DNA from: Vibrio sp. VB16 | GTDB lineage: Bacteria > Pseudomonadota > Gammaproteobacteria > Enterobacterales > Vibrionaceae | Assembly (NCBI RefSeq): GCF_015594925.2 | Contig: NZ_CP087590.1 | Span: forward strand, 2,542,001-2,606,000 | Direction: 5' to 3' | DNA length: 64,000 nt | Shown: positions 7,682 through 16,254 of the stretch, piece by piece | How positions within the stretch are numbered: the first letter of the stretch is position 1 | How the letters are laid out: every line of letters begins with the position of its first letter | Position numbers and translations under genes: made by a program | The notes under the pieces: generated by a model | Seen by the model: the letters and a program-made list of their open reading frames with translations, nothing else | The model's database searches: none | What the model was told of the DNA's origin: nothing

Positions 7682-9069
7682 TGGCTCTCCATAGGCAGTT
7701 CTATACTGACACACAGCCCGGTACCAGTATTTTCAATTAAGAGGCTGCCTCCATTCTGGTCGACTATTTTTTGGCAAAGGGTTAAACCTAAGCCAGTACC
7801 ATGATGTTTATCTTTCGTTGTAAAAAAAGGCAATGTGACTTTTTCCAATATGGCTTCGTCTATACCTGTTCCGAAGTCAATGACAGATAAAATCACTCGT
7901 AAGCCTTTCTGCTCTGCTTTTATCACTATCTTTTTGTTCTCTTCTGATGCATCAATCGCATTGTTAATCAAATTGATCAGCACCTCTTCTAATTGTTCTT
8001 TGTCCGCATAGAAAAAGAGGTTAGGCATAATAATTTTTTGAATATCAAAATAGTGTAGCCTATGTTCCATCAGGTTAAGAGCTTCGTTGACGAGTTCATC
8101 CATCGAGACCTTTTGTTTTATTGCATTTCTCTTATGCGAAAATTGCAGTAACTCCTGACTAATATGCGCGGCCTTCAGCACCCCTTTTCGAATATAAGAG
8201 AGCTGCCGTTTCATTTTTTCTCTATCAACGTCATCTTGATCAATCTGTTTCTCTAGCAGATCACAGCGCATCAACGCACTACTAAGTGGCGTTTTGATTT
8301 CGTGAGTGATACTCGACGACAGTTCGCCTAACTCTCTAAGTTTACTATCATGGTGAAACTGCCGAATTGCTCCCTCTATTTGTAGCTGCCTTTCGTCTTC
8401 AAATAGTTTCAATGTTTGCCTCAAATAGAGCCAAATCATAAACGCTATTGCCGTTCTAATGGATGCACCTATAGTGAGATCTTCTATATAAAAAATTCCG
8501 GCAGATAACCCATAAATAATAATGCATATCCCTAGTCGGCCAACAGCACTGGCCGCTTTTCGCTCTTCCAGTTTCAACTTCTGTGAATAATTCATCAAAG
8601 ATGCACCGGCTAAAATCCCCGCACAAGACCCAAACAACCAACGGGTCTGCAAGGTGGTGTCTCTAACAAAATCATTCAAGTCTTGGTGAAAATATCGATA
8701 AATGACACTAAACAGAAAGACGGCACTGACGAACTCAGCGACAACCAATAACTGCTTTCTCAAGCGCCATTTAGTCATCGATAGCATTTGAATTGCGAAA
8801 TAACCCAATGCCAAGAAAGAAAGCCACAATTTGAATACTTTGAATAGCTTAACGGTGGTATGCATGCTCAGTTCTTGCTTGTAAACAAACAGATACATCT
8901 CAGACCATTCATGCAATCCATGTATGAATCCAAATACAGCTAAAGTGGGTAACGCAGAGGCAATCGAAAGATTGCTAAATCGGAAATCTCTAAAAAAGAT
9001 AGTAAAACCAATAACGACAAAAATTAGGCCATAAAGAAGATAAAGACTGAACTCAAATAGCTCTTTCAT
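7678..9069 (-). CDS. Membrane sensor histidine kinase
   Basis: A 463-residue kinase. The first 220 residues hold about seven hydrophobic segments with an FGFIHGLHEWSEM motif after the first; similar HGxxEW-containing membrane domains occur in other sensor kinases. A short linker leads to the HisKA domain (SSSITHEIKTPLSS, phospho-His about 256) and the ATPase domain with N box (LINLINNAIDAS), DFGTGID and GTGLGLTLC. No PAS or periplasmic loop domain is evident, so the signal is probably sensed in the membrane, for example a lipid, quinone or redox cue. The ATG is preferred over a TTG one codon earlier. It is coupled to the following response-regulator gene by a four-base overlap. Confidence 0.9.
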   Translation of the reverse strand: MKELFEFSLYLLYGLIFVVIGFTIFFRDFRFSNLSIASALPTLAVFGFIHGLHEWSEMYLFVYKQELSMHTTVKLFKVFKLWLSFLALGYFAIQMLSMTKWRLRKQLLVVAEFVSAVFLFSVIYRYFHQDLNDFVRDTTLQTRWLFGSCAGILAGASLMNYSQKLKLEERKAASAVGRLGICIIIYGLSAGIFYIEDLTIGASIRTAIAFMIWLYLRQTLKLFEDERQLQIEGAIRQFHHDSKLRELGELSSSITHEIKTPLSSALMRCDLLEKQIDQDDVDREKMKRQLSYIRKGVLKAAHISQELLQFSHKRNAIKQKVSMDELVNEALNLMEHRLHYFDIQKIIMPNLFFYADKEQLEEVLINLINNAIDASEENKKIVIKAEQKGLRVILSVIDFGTGIDEAILEKVTLPFFTTKDKHHGTGLGLTLCQKIVDQNGGSLLIENTGTGLCVSIELPMESQ

Positions 9070-9266
9070 CAAAAAGTAACCGTGACATAAATAGAATACA
9101 TATTAGTGAATATTAGCAAACTCGTTCATTCATTACGGTTACGTAAGGCTCATATCCGTCAGTAAGCCAGCAATTCTCGTGAATATTGTCAATTTCTACA
9201 AACACAACTATGCTCTTTATCAACCAATCACGTCCTTAAACTACATTCTTCTTAAAGGAAAAACAG

Positions 9267-9569
9267 ATGGCTTATTATTCAGTACTAGAAGTAACCCCAA
9301 CAACTGAAGATTGGATTCCTGACTATATTGCCCCAACAACCAAGGTTGTCGCTAAACACGGCGGTATATATCGAGCTCGAACCGCCAGTCATGAACGCTT
9401 AGAGGGTGAAGGCGAGCCGGTAGCTCTGCGCGTAATCATTGAATGGCCATCAAAGGAAGCGGCGGTCAATTTCATGAACGACCCCGAGTACACCCCACAT
9501 TTTAAAGCACGCACTGCTGGTTCTATCAGTCATCACTTTTTAATCGAAGGTAAAGACGATCTAGTGTAA
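9267..9569 (+). CDS. DUF1330 family protein
   Basis: A 100-residue protein with the ferredoxin-like dimeric alpha/beta barrel pattern of DUF1330: YYSVLEVTPT at the start, VVAKHGGIYRAR, ALRVIIEWPSKEAAVNFMNDPEY and a C-terminal ...SHHFLIEG. The conserved WPSKEAA helix start is visible. AAAGGAAAA precedes the ATG. The family has no firmly known activity. It stands alone on the plus strand, opposite to the kinase gene with a 197-bp gap that must carry both promoters; nothing else was recognised there. Confidence 0.85.
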   Translation: MAYYSVLEVTPTTEDWIPDYIAPTTKVVAKHGGIYRARTASHERLEGEGEPVALRVIIEWPSKEAAVNFMNDPEYTPHFKARTAGSISHHFLIEGKDDLV

Positions 9570-9624
9570 CGACACATTGAAGAACCCGTTATACTCGCAG
9601 CGGAAAAGCATGGTCACCATAGAA

Positions 9625-9852
9625 CTATTTCGTAACGGCTTTGATTTGGAACGCAGAAGGGTCCTGGTTAAAACGAGTGACACAAGCAGCACAAATGCAG
9701 GACTTGTGCTGCCACTCTATTGGAACTAATTTTTGTAACTCGGCAGGGACTTTTACCTCATTACACCAACATGAATTGGGTGTACTCTGAGCCATACAAC
9801 TGTTTTCTTTTTTACAAAATGGACAATGTTTGTCATCAAGTTCATTGGTCAT
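9625..9852 (-). CDS. Cysteine-rich CWC family protein
   Basis: A 75-residue protein rich in cysteine: CPFCKKENSC, then CWC, then CICAACVTRFNQD. These match the small CWC family, thought to bind a metal by its cysteine pairs. No signal peptide is present, so it is cytoplasmic. It lies tail to tail with the DUF1330 gene and divergent from the GST gene. Its function is not known. Confidence 0.85.
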   Translation of the reverse strand: MTNELDDKHCPFCKKENSCMAQSTPNSCWCNEVKVPAELQKLVPIEWQHKSCICAACVTRFNQDPSAFQIKAVTK

Positions 9853-9944
9853 TATCTGAATACCTTTTCGCTTTGTAGCAATGACCCGACACTATCATCT
9901 ACACTAAAGATTGCCAATACGAAACACGCAAGGTAGGTCACTCG

Positions 9945-10619
9945 GTGAATGATAATCCCCTCCCCATTCTTTACTCACTACGACAATGTCCATACTGCAT
10001 ACGTGCAAGATTAGGACTCTTGTTGGCACAGCAACCCGTGATGTTACGTGAAATTGTTACGAGGAATAAGCCTGACGAAATGTTAGCTACATCGGCAAAA
10101 GGTACCGTGCCTACACTATTACTAAGCGACGGAACGGTGGTCGATGAAAGCATTGATATTATGGTTTGGGCACTGACACAAAATGACCCTGATAACCTTT
10201 TATTAAGTGGTCAGAAAAGTGGCTTCAAAGAAATGCTGGAACTTATCAGTCTCAATGATAAAAAATTCGTTTGTACACTCAACGCGTATAAAGCGGCATC
10301 CCGTTACCATGACAACTCAGTGATTGACCATAGACAAGAGTGTGAACGGCTTATTATTGAATTAGAGCATCGCCTTACCGATCGTGACTATCTAATGGGG
10401 GATGCCCCCAGTTTAGTGGACTATGCTCTGTTGCCTTTTATCCGTCAGTTTTCTCGTGTGGAGCGTAAATGGTACGCAAATGCCCCCTACCCGAATCTTC
10501 GATACTGGTTAACAAAGCATTACCAACAACCTCACTACACAAAAACGATGACCAAATATCCTGAATGGCTCGACAACCGAGAAGCCTTCTTATTTTGCGA
10601 TCTGCCACCCGGCAGGTAA
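9945..10619 (+). CDS. Glutathione S-transferase family protein with CPYC glutaredoxin-like motif
   Basis: A 224-residue two-domain protein. The N-terminal thioredoxin-fold domain (residues 1-80) carries QCPYCIRARLGL, a glutaredoxin-like CxxC, and GTVPTLLLSDGTVVDESIDIM, the glutathione-binding cis-Pro and acidic-Ser region. The C-terminal helical domain follows (YLMGDAPSLVDYALLPFIRQF). This pattern fits omega-like or Grx2-like GSTs, which reduce mixed disulfides rather than conjugate. The start is GTG; an AGGT lies upstream. The last 30 bases overlap the end of the pentaheme cytochrome gene on the other strand, an unusually tight tail-to-tail arrangement. Confidence 0.85.
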   Translation: MNDNPLPILYSLRQCPYCIRARLGLLLAQQPVMLREIVTRNKPDEMLATSAKGTVPTLLLSDGTVVDESIDIMVWALTQNDPDNLLLSGQKSGFKEMLELISLNDKKFVCTLNAYKAASRYHDNSVIDHRQECERLIIELEHRLTDRDYLMGDAPSLVDYALLPFIRQFSRVERKWYANAPYPNLRYWLTKHYQQPHYTKTMTKYPEWLDNREAFLFCDLPPGR

Positions 10620-11102
10620 CGCTCGTTCCCAATCCCCTTTATGACACTCAGAACAACTGAAACGAGAGCGGCGATGCATCTTGTGGCAGCTAGCACAATC
10701 TCTTTGCGACAAATGTGGCCTGTGCGGGTTTATACCCGTCACTTTTTCTAACTCTAGAGTACGTTCACTCAGCCCATCATAATCTTCATGGCAGCCGAGA
10801 CAAAACGCATTATTAACCTCACGCGGATAAAAATGTGTTTCGTAATGGCCCGATTCATAGGCTTCTTTCTCTTGAACGATCTGTTCTGCTGTTCTTTCAT
10901 GGCAGTCGATACAACTCACTTCCCATTCCACACTGTGTTTAAAAACGAGCAGGTTCGATTTTGTTTTTGCATTTTGAACATATGGTTCGATAATGTGACA
11001 ACCTTCCCCACACATAGACGGTTCTTCAGCAAAACCAAAAGGCGAGGCACCTAAGCTTGCCATTAGAATGAAAAGCTTAACCAATACCGACAATCTGAAC
11101 AT
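10590..11102 (-). CDS. Periplasmic pentaheme cytochrome c (cytochrome c3-like)
   Basis: A 170-residue exported protein with a signal peptide (cleavage after GFA near residue 25) and five heme motifs: CGEGCH (31-36, a CX3CH variant), CIDCH (64-68), CLGCH (101-105), CASCH (136-140) and CSECH (150-154). Additional His residues (HRPHLSQRDCASCHKMH) can supply distal ligands. The layout resembles the small multiheme carriers in nitrite, TMAO or metal reduction chains, but no reductase gene adjoins it. It is the second locus in this stretch with the three-residue heme motif, which suggests a functional tie to the operon near 5-7 kb. No FNR-type box was seen before it. Confidence 0.8.
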   Translation of the reverse strand: MFRLSVLVKLFILMASLGASPFGFAEEPSMCGEGCHIIEPYVQNAKTKSNLLVFKHSVEWEVSCIDCHERTAEQIVQEKEAYESGHYETHFYPREVNNAFCLGCHEDYDGLSERTLELEKVTGINPHRPHLSQRDCASCHKMHRRSRFSCSECHKGDWERALPAGWQIAK

Positions 11103-11125
11103 ACGTGCTCACTCAAAATAACGTT

Positions 11126-11139
11126 GCGTTTAAAAACGC
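11126..11139. promoter_or_regulatory. Palindrome upstream of the pentaheme cytochrome gene
   Basis: GCGTTT-AA-AAACGC is a perfect 14-base dyad 24 bp before the cytochrome start, followed directly by a second small dyad GCGAC-AGA-GTCGC (11138-11150). The gap also follows the MFS gene on the same strand, so the pair could be operators or a weak terminator. No U-run is present. Confidence 0.3.
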
Positions 11140-11204
11140 GACAGAGTCGCACGTCATGCATCAGATTTCAATGACGGGCATCATGTATTAATTCGTGAAT
11201 AGGC

Positions 11205-12377
11205 TTAGTCTGTTTGCGGTTCTGCGGTGTGTTTAGTGTTGGCTATAAATACCACGATAACCACCAATACAAACGGCAAAACATAAATATTTAAACTCTT
11301 CCATCCGACGGTCGCTTCCAGCCAACCGGATAGCAGCGCCGTAATGGTGACACAGCCAAACACCATGAACTCATTGAAAGCTTGCGCTTTGGGTTTGTTG
11401 TGCGGTTGATATGATTGACTAAATAACCCAGTTGCAGAAATAAACATAAAATTCCACCCTACGCCCAGTAACACTAATGCGGCTCTAAAGTGCCATATAG
11501 ATTGGCCGTGAATATTGACGGCAACACAAGCGACAAAGAGCAAGCCTCCCGTTAATATCATCTTTCTCGCACCAAATTTTTCCACCAGTCGTCCTGTAAA
11601 AAAAGCAGGCACAAACATACCCAATACGTGCCATTCAATAACACCGGCAGCCATAGTAAAATCAAACCCACAACCAATCATAGCTAACGGTGTCGCCACC
11701 ATTAAAATGTTCATTACCGCATAGGCTATGACAGCCGCGAATACGGCAATAAGAAAATTAGGTTGAGTGATAATGGTTTTTAGTGGGTCAGATTTTAAGT
11801 TCTGATGAGTAAGATTCGAATCAGGAAACTGAATGGTTTGAAGGATACTTAAGGCCAATATATTTAATATGATAAGTGAAGCAAATGCGCCAACATAAAG
11901 CCCGTTATCAGACCAACTCTGCGACATAATCGCTAAGTTAGGGCCCAAAACCGCAGCCAAAACGCCACCCGCCATAGAGATAGATATTGCTCGATGTCTC
12001 ACGCTTTCATCGCAGACTTCAATAGCAGCAAAACGGTATAGCGTGCCAAAACCAATGCCGATACCCAACAAGAATGTGGCGGTACAAAAGAGGTAAAAGT
12101 TTTGGCTATAAAGCGAAAACGTCGCTAATGACGCGCCAATAATACCCACCATATTACCAATGCTAAACCCCCGTTTCCGACCCAACTTACCCATAATTAA
12201 TGACGCTGGTATGGTGGCTGACATTAAACCCAAAAACTGCAGGGCAACAGGTAAAGTAATCATGCTTTGGCTCGGTGCGATCTCTTTTCCAATGAGACCA
12301 ATCACTGAAATAAGTAATATGTTGCCTGTCATTAGTAATGCTTGGCAAAGTGAAAGGAGCCAGACGTTTCTGTTCAT
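11205..12377 (-). CDS. MFS transporter, 12-helix type
   Basis: A 390-residue hydrophobic protein with the major facilitator layout, two sets of about six helices separated by a polar loop near residues 185-200. The loop between helices 2 and 3 has the family signature (MGKLGRKRGFSIG), with an echo in the second half (GRLVEKFGARKMIL). A basic, short C-terminus follows helix 12. AGGG lies before the ATG. It is divergent from the periplasmic binding-protein gene. The substrate cannot be read; drug or metabolite export is the usual role of such single-gene MFS proteins. Confidence 0.88.
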   Translation of the reverse strand: MNRNVWLLSLCQALLMTGNILLISVIGLIGKEIAPSQSMITLPVALQFLGLMSATIPASLIMGKLGRKRGFSIGNMVGIIGASLATFSLYSQNFYLFCTATFLLGIGIGFGTLYRFAAIEVCDESVRHRAISISMAGGVLAAVLGPNLAIMSQSWSDNGLYVGAFASLIILNILALSILQTIQFPDSNLTHQNLKSDPLKTIITQPNFLIAVFAAVIAYAVMNILMVATPLAMIGCGFDFTMAAGVIEWHVLGMFVPAFFTGRLVEKFGARKMILTGGLLFVACVAVNIHGQSIWHFRAALVLLGVGWNFMFISATGLFSQSYQPHNKPKAQAFNEFMVFGCVTITALLSGWLEATVGWKSLNIYVLPFVLVVIVVFIANTKHTAEPQTD

Positions 12378-12516
12378 TCTTACCCTATCAATCAGAATCT
12401 AAATAAGAACCATACGCACTTAATGATTAACGGTCAATGTGCCCTCCTCTGGGCATCCTTATGAATATGTGATACTTATGCAAGTAGTTACCTAATAACT
12501 TGAACATCACAGCGAT

Positions 12517-12580
12517 TTATAGATTAATAACGCCTACTTGTTCCATCTTTTATTCCCTAACGTTATTTATAGATCTATAA
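12517..12580. promoter_or_regulatory. Paired operator-like palindromes before the binding-protein gene
   Basis: TTATAGATCTATAA (12567-12580) is a perfect 14-base palindrome. A near copy, TTATAGATTAATAA, lies exactly 50 bp upstream (12517-12530). The two sites lie about 28 and 78 bp before the ATG of the periplasmic binding protein and within the 230-bp gap shared with the MFS gene. The spacing near five helical turns suggests co-operative binding of a dimeric regulator. The regulator is not identified. Confidence 0.4.
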
Positions 12581-12607
12581 TTTAGTATCAGTGTTTTTGG
12601 AGCTCTC

Positions 12608-13726
12608 ATGAAGTACGTATTACTCGTTCTACTCTCAAGCTTAGCGCTATCATCTCCCATTGCTCATGCAATAGATGTCACCTTTTTAAACCCTGCCAAA
12701 AAAGGGGAACGATTCTGGGATATGGTAACGGAGACCATGGTTGCCGCTTCTGACGATTTTGGTATGACACTTGAAGTCATTTATGCAGATAGAAGTCGAG
12801 GCAAAATGATGCGCTTAGGGAAAGAAATAGCAAACCGAGCTAACCCGCCTGACTACCTTATTTTAGTGAACGAAGAACAATCTGCCGAAACCGTTTTCTT
12901 AGAAACTATTGGCTCTGATATAAAGACATTGATGTTATTGAATGACTTCACCCCCATACAACAGGAACGTATTGCATTCGCGATGTCAGGCAACCAGAAT
13001 CTTGTTGGTTCCGTTATTCCTGACAATTACTCTGCAGGTCAACGACAAATGCATGCTTTACACCAGTGTGCTAAGCCATTGTCTGATAATAAACCAATCC
13101 ACATGTTGGCGATAGGCGGCGATAAAGTAACGCCCGCCTCTATAGAACGCAATCTAGGTGCATTGTCCGTAATAAGAAAAAACGACGATATTGTATTAGA
13201 CCGTTTCTTATATGCTAACTGGAGTCAAGAAGAAGCAAGACGACTTACTGATAGCTATATAAAATGGTCCATGCAAACCAATATACAGGCAACGGCTATT
13301 TGGGCGGCCAATGACCTTATCGCTATTGGAGCTAAGCAAGCGATAGAAGCAAACGGACTGAAGGCGGGAACAAACATCTGTGTAGTGGGGTTAAATTGGT
13401 CTTTGCAAGGCCTTAATTTGGTCAAAGGTGGTCACCTGGTGGCGACCGATGGAGGCCATTTCCTTGCTGGAGCTTGGGCTTTAGTGGCTCTCAACGATTA
13501 CCATACAAGAAGGGATAACAGTAATAAAACGCCACTAGGCAAGATCCACTTCCAAATGCAAAGCATAGACAGCACCAATGTCGACCAATACCTCACAAAA
13601 CTTGGCGACGAGAACTGGAGTAAGATAAACTTTAAAGGCTTCGAACTCACTAGCGAACAATCTTATTCTGACTACGATTTCTCATTGCAACATGTTTTCG
13701 CACAGATAGAGCCTAACCACAAATAG
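12608..13726 (+). CDS. Periplasmic type I substrate-binding protein (sugar-binding/LuxP-like fold), orphan
   Basis: A 372-residue exported protein with a clear signal peptide (MKYVLLVLLSSLALSSPIAHA). The mature part reads as a periplasmic-binding-protein-like I fold: VTFLNPAKKGERFWDMV at strand 1, YLILVNEEQSAETV, HMLAIGGDKVTPASIERN, then AIWAANDLIAIGAKQAIEANG and ICVVGLNWS. Such proteins bind sugars or, as in LuxP, signal molecules. No ABC permease or ATPase gene is adjacent, so it may serve a distant transporter, a chemoreceptor or a sensor kinase. GGAG precedes the ATG. An MFS transporter is divergent from it. Confidence 0.8.
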   Translation: MKYVLLVLLSSLALSSPIAHAIDVTFLNPAKKGERFWDMVTETMVAASDDFGMTLEVIYADRSRGKMMRLGKEIANRANPPDYLILVNEEQSAETVFLETIGSDIKTLMLLNDFTPIQQERIAFAMSGNQNLVGSVIPDNYSAGQRQMHALHQCAKPLSDNKPIHMLAIGGDKVTPASIERNLGALSVIRKNDDIVLDRFLYANWSQEEARRLTDSYIKWSMQTNIQATAIWAANDLIAIGAKQAIEANGLKAGTNICVVGLNWSLQGLNLVKGGHLVATDGGHFLAGAWALVALNDYHTRRDNSNKTPLGKIHFQMQSIDSTNVDQYLTKLGDENWSKINFKGFELTSEQSYSDYDFSLQHVFAQIEPNHK

Positions 13727-13764
13727 TTGATTCACATTTCTGGTCACTCTAGATTGATATGCAC

Positions 13765-14715
13765 TTAAGTTTTATCCGACATAGCCAATACCGCTGAAAA
13801 CCGCTGTCTAAATGCCCCTGGGGTTAGTCCCATTATTTTAACAAACACCTTTCGACAGGCACTAATATCTTCATAACCAACCATCGTCGCGATGAGCTCG
13901 AAAGAGTGATTTGAGTTTTCAAGTAATTCGCATGCATTTTGAACCCGTACACGCTGCAGATATTGATTTGGAGAAAAGCCTGTCAGCTTGAGAAACTGCC
14001 GTTGTAACGTTCGAACGGTGATACCAAATTCATCCGCTAACCCGACCACCGTCATTGGCTTATCGTAAGCATGATGAATTTTATGTTGAACATTCACGAT
14101 CGCTTGATCGCCATGGCTAAAAGAAGGAGAAAATTGTTTATAGAATCGCTGCTCTCGCTCGCCAGTATCGACCACCAACATTTTACCTAATTGACGCATT
14201 ACGAGTGGTGAAGCCAATTGTGAAATAATTTCTAGACCAAGGTCTACCCATGACATCATACCGCCTGCGGTAATAATATCGCCTTGGTTAATGATTATCT
14301 TATTAATGTCCAATTCAATATGTGGATATCGCTCTCGAAAGCTCTGCTCTAATCCCCAATGTGTTGTTACTACCCGGTTTTCCAACAAGCCTGCCTCCGC
14401 TAAAATGAATGCACCTGCGCAAGTCGAAGCTATCAAAGTCCTTCTATTGTGAGCCTCATTTATCCAATCAATATCTTCTTGGTCAGGAGACAAGCAATAA
14501 GATTGATCGGTACATGGCGGCAGAACCAATACATCATATTGATCATTAGGCAAGCTGTCTTGAGTGACAATTGTCACCTGAAAACAAACATGAATACTCT
14601 GTCTTTCACACACAGTATTTGCCATTTGAAACACGTCTTCTAACCCGTACACCGCCGACTTTAAAGCAAATGGGTAGCTAAAAATGGCGATAGTGAATTT
14701 TTTATCTGACGGCAT
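13765..14715 (-). CDS. GlxA family transcriptional regulator (DJ-1/PfpI-like domain plus AraC helix-turn-helix)
   Basis: A 316-residue regulator. The first 190 residues form a DJ-1/PfpI-like domain (FTIAIFSYPFALKSAVYGLEDVFQMA; LIASTCAGAFILAEAGLL has the nucleophile-elbow Cys; VTTHWGLEQSFRERYP). The last 100 residues are an AraC/XylS double helix-turn-helix (MTVVGLADEFGITVRTLQRQ and the closing GYEDISACRKVFVKIMG). GlxA-type regulators often control amine, glycine-betaine or carnitine metabolism. It is divergent from the cysteine-hydrolase gene across a 109-bp gap, so that gene is its most likely target. Confidence 0.9.
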   Translation of the reverse strand: MPSDKKFTIAIFSYPFALKSAVYGLEDVFQMANTVCERQSIHVCFQVTIVTQDSLPNDQYDVLVLPPCTDQSYCLSPDQEDIDWINEAHNRRTLIASTCAGAFILAEAGLLENRVVTTHWGLEQSFRERYPHIELDINKIIINQGDIITAGGMMSWVDLGLEIISQLASPLVMRQLGKMLVVDTGEREQRFYKQFSPSFSHGDQAIVNVQHKIHHAYDKPMTVVGLADEFGITVRTLQRQFLKLTGFSPNQYLQRVRVQNACELLENSNHSFELIATMVGYEDISACRKVFVKIMGLTPGAFRQRFSAVLAMSDKT

Positions 14716-14824
14716 ACCAACACACCAGTTGTCGTTTATTGCACATAATATGTCATATTAGCCTATAAAATGCACCGGTACTTTTGGATATAGTCACTCT
14801 ACTCATTCAAAAGGAGCCTACATA

Positions 14825-15343
14825 ATGAACCAGAAAGCACTTATCGTTATCGACCTACAATACGATTATTTCCCCGAAGGTAAATTCCCTCTTTGGAATA
14901 CCAAACAAACTTTGATGAATGTTAAGTCGTCGATAAATAAAGCGAACTCTCTCTCCATACCCGTAATTCACGTACAACATATTGCAGACCCTGCAAGGGG
15001 TATCTCCCCATTTTTTAATGAAGGTACCGCTGGCGCGGAAATTCATAAGGAAGTTGTCAATGTTGCGCCTAACGGCGACGTTGTTATAAAGCATTGCGCC
15101 GACGCGTTCTTTAGGACCAATCTTGAAGAAACACTGAATAAGTATGGCGTAGACGAATTGTTGATCTGTGGAATGATGACCCAAAACTGTGTAACCCATA
15201 CCGCTATATCCAAGTCCGCAGAAAAATATAGGGTTTCTATACTGAGTGATGCTTGTACGACGACAGATGAAATGATCCACAACATAGCACTTCACGCTAT
15301 TTCAAACCGAGTAGAATTACTTTCGTTTGAACAGGCCTTCTAA
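14825..15343 (+). CDS. Cysteine hydrolase, isochorismatase family
   Basis: A 172-residue protein with the isochorismatase-like hydrolase fold. The catalytic triad is visible as Asp10 (ALIVIDLQYDYF), Lys89 (VVIKHCADAF) and Cys122 (ICGMMTQNCVTHTA), with the usual cis-peptide GMMTQNC region. Family members include nicotinamidases, N-carbamoylsarcosine hydrolases and related amidases. AAAGGAGCC lies before the ATG. It is divergent from a GlxA-type regulator, consistent with inducible catabolism of a small amide or amine. The substrate cannot be told from sequence alone. Confidence 0.9.
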   Translation: MNQKALIVIDLQYDYFPEGKFPLWNTKQTLMNVKSSINKANSLSIPVIHVQHIADPARGISPFFNEGTAGAEIHKEVVNVAPNGDVVIKHCADAFFRTNLEETLNKYGVDELLICGMMTQNCVTHTAISKSAEKYRVSILSDACTTTDEMIHNIALHAISNRVELLSFEQAF

Positions 15344-15363
15344 CTAGAACGCTCGACATAATC

Positions 15364-15417
15364 ATAAGCCCAAAATGGTAGATCAGCCTTTTATAAAACA
15401 GGCCTGATTGGGCTTAT
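15364..15417. terminator. Bidirectional terminator between convergent genes
   Basis: Outer arms ATAAGCCCAA and TTGGGCTTAT pair perfectly, and the inner ATCAG/CTGAT continues the stem. The structure sits between the cysteine-hydrolase stop and the AraC gene stop, whose last codon it includes. The outer arms have T- or A-rich ends on both strands. Confidence 0.65.
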
Positions 15418-16235
15418 TTCCCCACAAAATGTGACTGATAATATTTTGGTGTCACTGCCAGTTTCTTTTTAAATTGTCTCTGGAAGTGGGCTTGATCTGA
15501 AAAACCCAATTGTAATGCGATGTCAGCGATAGCTTGCCCAGATTTAAGCATGGTTTTTGAACGCTTAATTTTCTCATCTATCAAATACGCATGAGGTGGT
15601 AGGCCATATTGTTTCTTAAACGCTCTAAGTAATTGATACCGACTCATACCCGCTTCACTGGCAAGCGTTTCTAACTGATGCACGTCACTAATCTCGTCAA
15701 ACAGTTTCTCCTTTATACGGTTTAGAGTCGGTTCAGGAACAGACAATTCATCATAATGTGGCATCTTATCCAGCCAGCAACTTTCTATAAATTCATATAG
15801 ACAGACCTGCGCATGCAACACGTCATACTCATTTCGAACCGCGGCTAACAGCGCTTTAAATGTGGCCTGAATCTGCGTATTTCGCTCTAAGTCATTGTCG
15901 AATGGTAGATAACTTCCAATCGCACATTGCAAAACGTCTCGTTGCGCTTCTCCCATCTCGCGAACATTAGCAAAGAGCATGCTGTACGACCATAGTCCAG
16001 ATTCAGGGTTGCAAGAGTGTACTTCATTCGGATTAATTGTGACGATGTCACCTTTACCTATTTGATAGGTATGTTGTCTATTGTGGTATTTTGCTCGCCC
16101 TTCGGTCACCATTCCAAATGAGAACTCGTGATGTGAATGTGACTCGTAGCAAGCACGACTTCCCTTTGCCTCCCTTAACTCTATCCAACTGAGCAAGGTG
16201 CTTTGTTTAAAGCTTGCACTGACGTCTTTTTTCAT
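15414..16235 (-). CDS. AraC family regulator with N-terminal cupin domain
   Basis: A 273-residue regulator. The N-terminal half is a cupin-like ligand pocket (YESHSHHEFSFGMVTEGRAKYHNR, split here by a turn, then GDIVTINPNEVHSCNPES). The C-terminal 100 residues are the AraC DNA-binding domain (QLETLASEAGMSRYQLLRAF and ADIALQLGFSDQAHFQRQFK). Similar regulators control amino-acid export and uptake. It follows the LysE-type exporter gene on the same strand with a 19-bp gap, so it is likely an autoregulated operon in which it senses the exporter substrate. Confidence 0.9.
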   Translation of the reverse strand: MKKDVSASFKQSTLLSWIELREAKGSRACYESHSHHEFSFGMVTEGRAKYHNRQHTYQIGKGDIVTINPNEVHSCNPESGLWSYSMLFANVREMGEAQRDVLQCAIGSYLPFDNDLERNTQIQATFKALLAAVRNEYDVLHAQVCLYEFIESCWLDKMPHYDELSVPEPTLNRIKEKLFDEISDVHQLETLASEAGMSRYQLLRAFKKQYGLPPHAYLIDEKIKRSKTMLKSGQAIADIALQLGFSDQAHFQRQFKKKLAVTPKYYQSHFVGK

Positions 16236-16254
16236 ACGAACTCTCTTCTGCCAC

